Source of the DNA: Apostichopus californicus
Lineage: Eukaryota > Echinodermata > Holothuroidea > Aspidochirotida > Stichopodidae
Reading direction: 5' to 3'
Length of the DNA stretch: 27,138 nt
Assembly (NCBI GenBank): GCA_020650975.1
Contig: JAIPMN010001526.1
Coordinates: forward strand, 1 to 27,138
In this document: positions 21,811 through 27,138 of the stretch, piece after piece
Layout: each line of letters starts with the position of its first letter
Numbering within the stretch: position 1 is the first letter of the stretch
Notes under the pieces: generated by a model
What the model was told of the DNA's origin: nothing
The model's database searches: none
What the model saw: the letters and a program-made list of their open reading frames with translations, nothing else
Made by a program: the position numbers and the translations under genes

Positions 21811-23078
21811 GACTCACAATCAAATGCAGAGATGATCCGTCAGTCCCTGACAAAGTTAGCCCTGAGACCCAATGCATGTCTCAATACTATACTCTCACTG
21901 GTGTTGATCTCTCAAAATATGGGTTTAACTAAACAGGATTCTCAGATGGCTGTCAAAAGTTTGTTTCGATATGTCGAAAGGGTTCACACTTATAAAATGG
22001 TAACTATAATCTCATGCTGTAATTAATCACCTTGCAAACTTGTGACTATTACCGAATACTACTCAGTCATTACAGTACATCAACATATCCACAACATATC
22101 CACTTACATGTAAACTGTTTGAAAAGTATGTGTCCTCAGTCCGTCTGCTACGTTAATGTTATTGAAAGCATACTTTAGACTTAATGTCTGGCAAAAGTTA
22201 AATTTTGCAAGCTGTAGGAAAATTACTAGGTTGCAGGCTAGATTGACATTAGCATGAGTGTTGTCATGTGTTAGATGTGAAATATAATATAATATTGTCA
22301 ATGGATCCATGGAAAGGAGAAAAAAAACACAAACATGAATTGATAACTTACAGTAGTACATGGTACTCGATATACATATATATATATTTATCACTGTGGC
22401 TCTATGGTTCAGCAATTAGAGCTCTAGGCAAGGTAATATAAACAGCTACTTAACTGTACTAACAAAACAATTACTGAAACCTAATTTTGAATTTTGAAAA
22501 TTAGCAAAGAAGTACAATTTTTAATCAAAATATTATGGACTTGTATTAACGAACCAAGAACATATCTTGATCCTCTTTTACCATTTTATCAATTCTCTGG
22601 TGACGAAAACAATAATCTGTTACTGCTGGTGAAGTGATTATTCAAGACAGCAGTGAAAACTTCAAAGAAACTTAAACAACGGAGTTAATTATGATCTTAA
22701 TATCCATTGAAGTGCCGCTGAACGATCGCTATCTTGAACAGTTGTCTGGGATATGACCTAAGGATAGAAGATCTTATGTTATATCGTACTCTGGCAGAAT
22801 TAATTAACGAAGGTCCGGGAACCAGGCTCGAGGCAGAATAGCAATGAAATTATTGTATTTATAATATTTCATCGTTTAAAATTAAGGGATAAAATTTTGT
22901 CAAACAGAATTGTGAAACTTTCATAATGGACAGGTCTGTCGTCACAGGGAGACCATGCAGTAGGCTCAAACGGAGCGGTCGCAAAGTACTGTTGAAATAA
23001 TAATAATGTAAATCACAACTTAATTTCGGGAAGCAATCGGCCGGCTTGAGCCAACCGGTTTGATGATCCTGGAAGGTT

Positions 23079-23600
23079 AATAAATTGTACGATTTCCAAA
23101 TTGCAATTTCAATTTCCATGCAAACAGTCCATATAAGTCACTATATTAATCTATATATCACAATTAATAAGTTGTACGATTTCCAAATTGCAATTCCAAT
23201 TTCCATGCAAACAGTCCATATAAGTCACTATATTAATCTATATATCACAATTAATAAGTTGTACGATTTCCAAATTGCAAATCCAATTTCCATGCAAACA
23301 GTCCATATAAGTCACTATATTAATCTATATATCACAATTAATAAGTTGTACGATTTCCAAATTGCAATTTCAATTTCCATGCAAACAGTCCATATAAGTC
23401 ACTATATACTTAATCAGATATATCACAATTAATAAGTTGTACCATTTCCAAATTGCAATTTCAATTTCCGTGTAATCAGTTTATATATCAGTCACTTTAT
23501 ACTTAATCTATATATCACAATAAATAAGTTGTACCATTTCCAAATTCCAATTCCAATTTCCATGCAAACAGTTCTTATAAGTCACTAAATACTTAATCTT
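23079..23600 (+). repeat. Minisatellite, about six copies of an 87-92 bp unit
   Basis: Units start AATAARTTGTAC at 23079, 23166, 23253, 23340, 23431 and 23523. The first three periods are exactly 87; the next two are 91 and 92, from inserts such as ACTATATACTTAATC. Units share GATTTCCAAATTGCAATT, CCATGCAAACAG and TATAAGTCACTA. Most contain the perfect palindrome AATTGCAATT. Because 87 is a multiple of three, the array keeps an open frame of 115 codons (23085-23432) with a 29-residue repeat. I judge this an artefact of the repeat and not a gene, since it lacks codon constraint and splice context. The near-identical left units suggest recent expansion; the right units are older. Confidence 0.95.
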
Positions 23601-24235
23601 GGGCAAGTTGCTTTCGGTAAAGGTACAGGTGAAATTTTAGTTGAAAGTAAAACTTTGACTGTTCACATGAATGGATAAATTGGAACATTGTACCTTGTTT
23701 ATGACAGACGTGACTAGATAGCAATGCATGGACACATCACATGTAGTAGTCATGAGTACGATATTAGTTAAATTTCCTTTTCCTTGTACTTGAACCTGTT
23801 GGCATTAACATTTTATGTCCTTCTAATCACACCAAAATTAACTGAATACTATCGCATTATGGACCACAAAAATGCTGTAGTTTTAAAAATTAGTGCCATA
23901 TTACGTTGGTCATGTCCGTCCGGTAATTTGTGGAGCACAAGGATCTTAAAATGTTGGGACTTTAAAGTGACAACATAAGAATCATTATTAGTTTCGTTAA
24001 AGTACAGTTTATGATAACCAGCTCCTCTATATACACAAACAGTTACTTAAATGACATTTAAGTCCACGCCACATTCTATTCTCTGACTATATTAAGTGTA
24101 CATACTCATCTAAGTTACGTAAAATGAGTCAAATGTTTTTCTATGTTCTTAGCGAGTAGTATTAATTAATCAGATGTTTTCAATCCAAACAGACTGCGCA
24201 GGATTCTTTCGTACCATCTCTTTCTTTGTCAACCT

Positions 24236-24248
24236 CCCCCCCCCCCCC
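24236..24248 (+). repeat. Homopolymer C13 followed by T7
   Basis: Thirteen C and then seven T occur in the large intron. Confidence 0.9.
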
Positions 24249-24450
24249 TTTTTTTCTTCGAAAAGTTAATCTGCTAATATTCCAAAAAAGTTTGTTGGGT
24301 TTTCTAGATAATAAAAAAAAGTGCTTCCTGTCAGTTCCAGAGAAGTAAATAAATCTGACCATGAGTTTTATCAAGAGCAAATAAAACTTCAAATGGAACT
24401 CTTGTTTACTCTGGCATCAGTGGCTTAAAAGGTTTGCCATTTGCAGTCAA

Positions 24451-24467
24451 CTCTCTCTCTCTCTCTC
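24451..24467 (+). repeat. CT microsatellite
   Basis: (CT)n of about eight units is followed by degenerate CT-rich sequence to about 24485. Confidence 0.9.
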
Positions 24468-25388
24468 AATCTCTATTCTCTCTTTGCGATCTATTCTTAT
24501 TATATATACATGAATCATATATAATCCACTGTCTTGGATGAATTGCTGGAGTCACAATTAATGTTTATTGTCTTGAAATCTTTCTTACTTCATTCAGACG
24601 TTTTGCTAGTCACTCACAAACCACTTAGGAAAAACACTGTTTGTAACTTGGTGAGGGGGAGGGAAGGTGGGGTGGTGAGATGGTTGTTATTGTAAAATGC
24701 ATTGTATATCTGGGAATGAGATCTCTGCTGCCAAGAGATCCTTTAAGTTAGATAAGATGTGAACTTTCAGGCAATGCCTGCTCTGTCTTCAGCTTGACCT
24801 ACATCACGGGTTTGTTTTGATGGTCAGTAGAAGTGACCCTTTACTATAAAGGCTTCTGGCTAAATTGAAATACTCATCAAGATAAAATGCAATCTTGGTC
24901 AGATAAATTGAAAGAATAAATGTCCTAATTTATACAGTTGTAGGTTTTCATAGAGTTATTTTGATATGGGAGGTTTGAAAGTAGGGGGTATGAATAGGAA
25001 GGAACTACTATACTGGGAATATTGATAAAAACCTGTTAACTTTATAAACAGATTGCCAGAATAGTCAGAATATATTGTTAATGCTCTCAAGAGGGATGTT
25101 ATGTAGAGGTAGTACTTCCTCAGCTGCGGACTTTATTTTGTAAATGTATTCAATTTACTCGATAGGTAATAATACCTAGACCATAATCATGACAAAGGCG
25201 ATTATGATTGACAGAAAACATGCAGATTAATCAAAGGAAGTTGTGAAAGAAACAGATGGATCAGGTAGATCAGAATTTTGTTTAGTTAAGTGGTAATCAT
25301 CATGAATTAATGTTTCATCTTCTCGATGTCATTGTTAATCCATGTTGACAGCTCTTCCTGGGGGCGTGTCGTATAGTCGTACTCCATT

Positions 25389-25410
25389 CCCTTCCCCCTC
25401 CCCCACCCCC
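25389..25410 (-). other. C-rich tract: G-quadruplex motif on the - strand
   Basis: C3, C5, C5 and C5 have loops of 2, 1 and 1 nt, a compact i-motif/G4 pattern. Confidence 0.7.
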
Positions 25411-26789
25411 ACACTCCACTGGCATGTCTTTACCATGCAGATATATGGCATTTACTTAAACGATAATATCTACAATCATGACAGTAAAGATAGAACTCTA
25501 TGAGGAACAAGGAAAGTGCAAACAACACAGCAAACTGGTCTTTAAAAATGGTCATTAAGTTTGAAATTTTCCTAGTTATAAGACAAAACTATGGAGATCA
25601 TATTCATTATTATAGGCAAGAACAGATACCAGCTTTTGATTGGTAGTTAACCACTGTGAAATTGAGAATATTAAAGGCATTTGACAATGGATGATAATTT
25701 AGGTAATAAATGTTTATTTGAATTGTGAATATTTATTCCTTAGACTTTTCTTTTAAAGAAGGTTTTTTTACAAGTCTAGACGACAACAACACAAGTTCAC
25801 TTCAATAAACTCATTTCAGGCTCGAGTCTTTGTTTTTCGGTTTCCCAAAAAATAAATCCAAATTAAAGTTGGTAGTCTTAATCATACCTTTGGTCTCAGC
25901 AAAGTTCTATTTGGAAAAACCTTTCTTTCTTTCTTTTCTTCCCTGATTTTTCTGGGTTTTTTTCCCTGTTTTTTGGCTAATTTCATTCTGATTTGAAATT
26001 TTCAAAATGTATTAAAGCTCTTCTTGAAATTGTCGACCCAACTAAGGTGACAAATCCATCCAATCAAGTGACGTGTTCACCGTTAAGGCCGGGCTTTATT
26101 ACTTTCAGAGTTTGCGATAATATGCTGTCCTAATTCTTTCTGCGTTCCTGTCGATTTACTCGTTAGGTGGATTTAGTTATTTCATTACCGCAGTTTAGTC
26201 CGCCGGTAAAGTATACCAGTTATTATACGGCACGGTATAGTAGGTTTTTATTTCAAATTTGAAGCAGTTCTTGTCAAGGCAATGACTTTTGGGCTCTGCA
26301 TTAAAGGATTGGTTACAAGACACAATCAGACAAAAGTACTCGAGACCATCTGTGTCATGTGTAGAGTGTATGTGTATATATAATACAAATCCTAAGAAAA
26401 AGTGCAAGTTAAATATCGGGGGTTCAAAGTATTTCTGTTCTTCTTCTTCTTTTTTACTTTCATATGACATATACTCAAACAAGTTCCCAAATTGGGTAAA
26501 CTGGGTATATTTTTGCTGAATTAGTTTCCATCCGATGAGAAGAAATGTAGGTTTAATGACAAAAAGTGAAGAAAAGGGCATGGTCTGTGTGCACTTGTCA
26601 TTTTCAAAATAGTTTTATTTTTAAAAGCATGGTATATATATTTTTTGGCCTCACTCCCAATTTGAAATTGTGTTTTGGTTCTTTAGTCAACATTTGCTAA
26701 ATTTCAGTTCTGGTTCTAGCAGTCACTATCTAGGTTTGCTTAACAGTAGCCAACAAATATTTCTCTCTAAATTTGGATTTTTTTTCCCT

Positions 26790-26798
26790 CCCCCCCCC
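26790..26798 (+). repeat. Homopolymer C9 tract in a pyrimidine run
   Basis: Nine C sit within TTTTTCCCTC...CTCTCTTTCTG. No AG acceptor with a conserved exon follows. Confidence 0.8.
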
Positions 26799-26953
26799 TC
26801 TCTTTCTGTTATTTATTCATTTATTGTAGTCATGAAAAAAGGGATAGCGGTCGTATAATTGACCTTTTTCTTCCATGAATACTAATACTAAAATATATCT
26901 TTCCTTGGGGGGGAGGGCTCTGCTTTTGTATCCCTTTGATTATCTTTCTTTTT

Positions 26954-26979
26954 GGTTCCTTGCTTTAGCAAAAGGAACC
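26954..26979 (+). repeat. Hairpin beside the TG microsatellite
   Basis: GGTTCCTTGC and GCAAAAGGAACC pair around the loop TTTA, with a two-base bulge. It stands 17 bp left of the TG tract. The pair may be the edge of a dispersed repeat cut by the window end; I cannot confirm that without the rest. Confidence 0.6.
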
Positions 26980-26995
26980 TATGTAGTCAGGTTGG

Positions 26996-27027
26996 CGTGT
27001 GTGTGTGTGTGTGTGTGTATGTGTGTG

Positions 27028-27062
<35 letters not shown>

Positions 27063-27067
27063 CTGTG
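26996..27067 (+). repeat. TG microsatellite, interrupted
   Basis: (TG)n of about 70 bp with breaks at TATG and GAGGG. Alternating purine-pyrimidine sequence of this length can adopt Z-DNA. Confidence 0.95.
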
Positions 27068-27138
27068 ACACTTGCTTGGGTACGCTCTATCTCAATAAGG
27101 GAATGTTGGATTGAGGCCAAACTTGGACTGTAGATCCG

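Larger units (their letters stand above)
18001..27138 (+). other. Large intron, second half: regulatory-like patches and repeats, no exon found
   Basis: There is no supported coding exon. The stretch includes CRE-like sites (18214-18762), a TA tract (19413-19427), C-rich i-motif tracts (19572 and 25389), a GC-richer patch (20050-20350), a G4 motif (21306-21356), a TA microsatellite (21776-21810), an 87-bp minisatellite (23079-23600), C13 (24236), a CT microsatellite (24451-24467) and a TG microsatellite at the right edge. It is assigned to the same intron only because no terminal exon, polyadenylation context or new gene was seen. A hidden small gene or a gene end cannot be excluded. Confidence 0.6.

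Noticed and set aside
22104-22415. 103-codon open frame on the minus strand
   Set aside because: Composition is that of translated AT-rich DNA with a TA tract; no domain or promoter context.
22396-22433. Sequence GTGGCTCTATGGTTCAGC, resembling a tRNA box A or tRNA-derived SINE head
   Set aside because: No B box (GGTTCGA-like) at the expected distance, no cloverleaf and no A-tail.
23085-23432. 115-codon open frame with a 29-residue repeat
   Set aside because: It is produced by the 87-bp minisatellite, whose period is a multiple of three. No splice signals, no codon constraint and no known domain.
26195-26581. 128-codon open frame on the minus strand
   Set aside because: It is the longest chance frame but has no recognisable domain, contains simple lysine/glutamate runs from a TTC tract, and overlaps another frame on the + strand.

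Overview
The window reads as non-coding-rich animal genomic DNA. It is AT-rich, with short exons split by long introns and many microsatellites, homopolymer C-tracts and small minisatellites. There is no bacterial gene organisation: no operons, no ribosome binding sites and no long open frames. An invertebrate, probably a marine deuterostome such as an echinoderm, is my inference from the protein family and intron style. It is not proven by the sequence.

The only gene I can support is on the + strand. Three short exons (2515-2580, 4317-4394 and 9077-9181) encode 22, 26 and 35 codons. All three are phase 0 at both ends and join into 83 consecutive residues of the kinase-homology domain (KHD) of a membrane receptor guanylate cyclase of the natriuretic-peptide-receptor type (NPR-A/NPR-B-like). 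The segment runs from the degenerate glycine-loop region, through the VAIK-type lysine strand and helix C, to the hinge motif [10 protein letters not shown]. The extracellular ligand-binding domain and transmembrane helix should lie upstream of base 1. The rest of the KHD, the coiled-coil linker and the cyclase catalytic domain should lie downstream of base 27138.

Layout: 1-2514 is the 3' part of an upstream intron and holds a good RNA-type hairpin at 1055-1107. 2581-4316 is a 1.7 kb intron. 4395-9076 is a 4.7 kb intron with a long imperfect foldback (about 5248-5361), a triplicated 101-bp repeat with internal palindromes (6626-6931) and a G-quadruplex motif. From 9182 to the end, about 18 kb, I find no further exon and read it as one very large intron. 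It contains a 102-bp duplication (9882-10084), a cluster of CRE-like sites (18214-18762), a CpG/GC-richer patch (about 20050-20350), an 87-bp minisatellite (23079-23600), several G4/i-motif tracts and a (TG)n tract at the right edge.

Most open frames of 60-128 codons look like chance frames in introns, or products of the tandem repeats, and are not annotated. I found no novel gene system. The best leads are the skippable KHD exons with a weak, possibly structured 5' splice site, the intronic foldbacks, and the regulatory-site clusters in the large intron.
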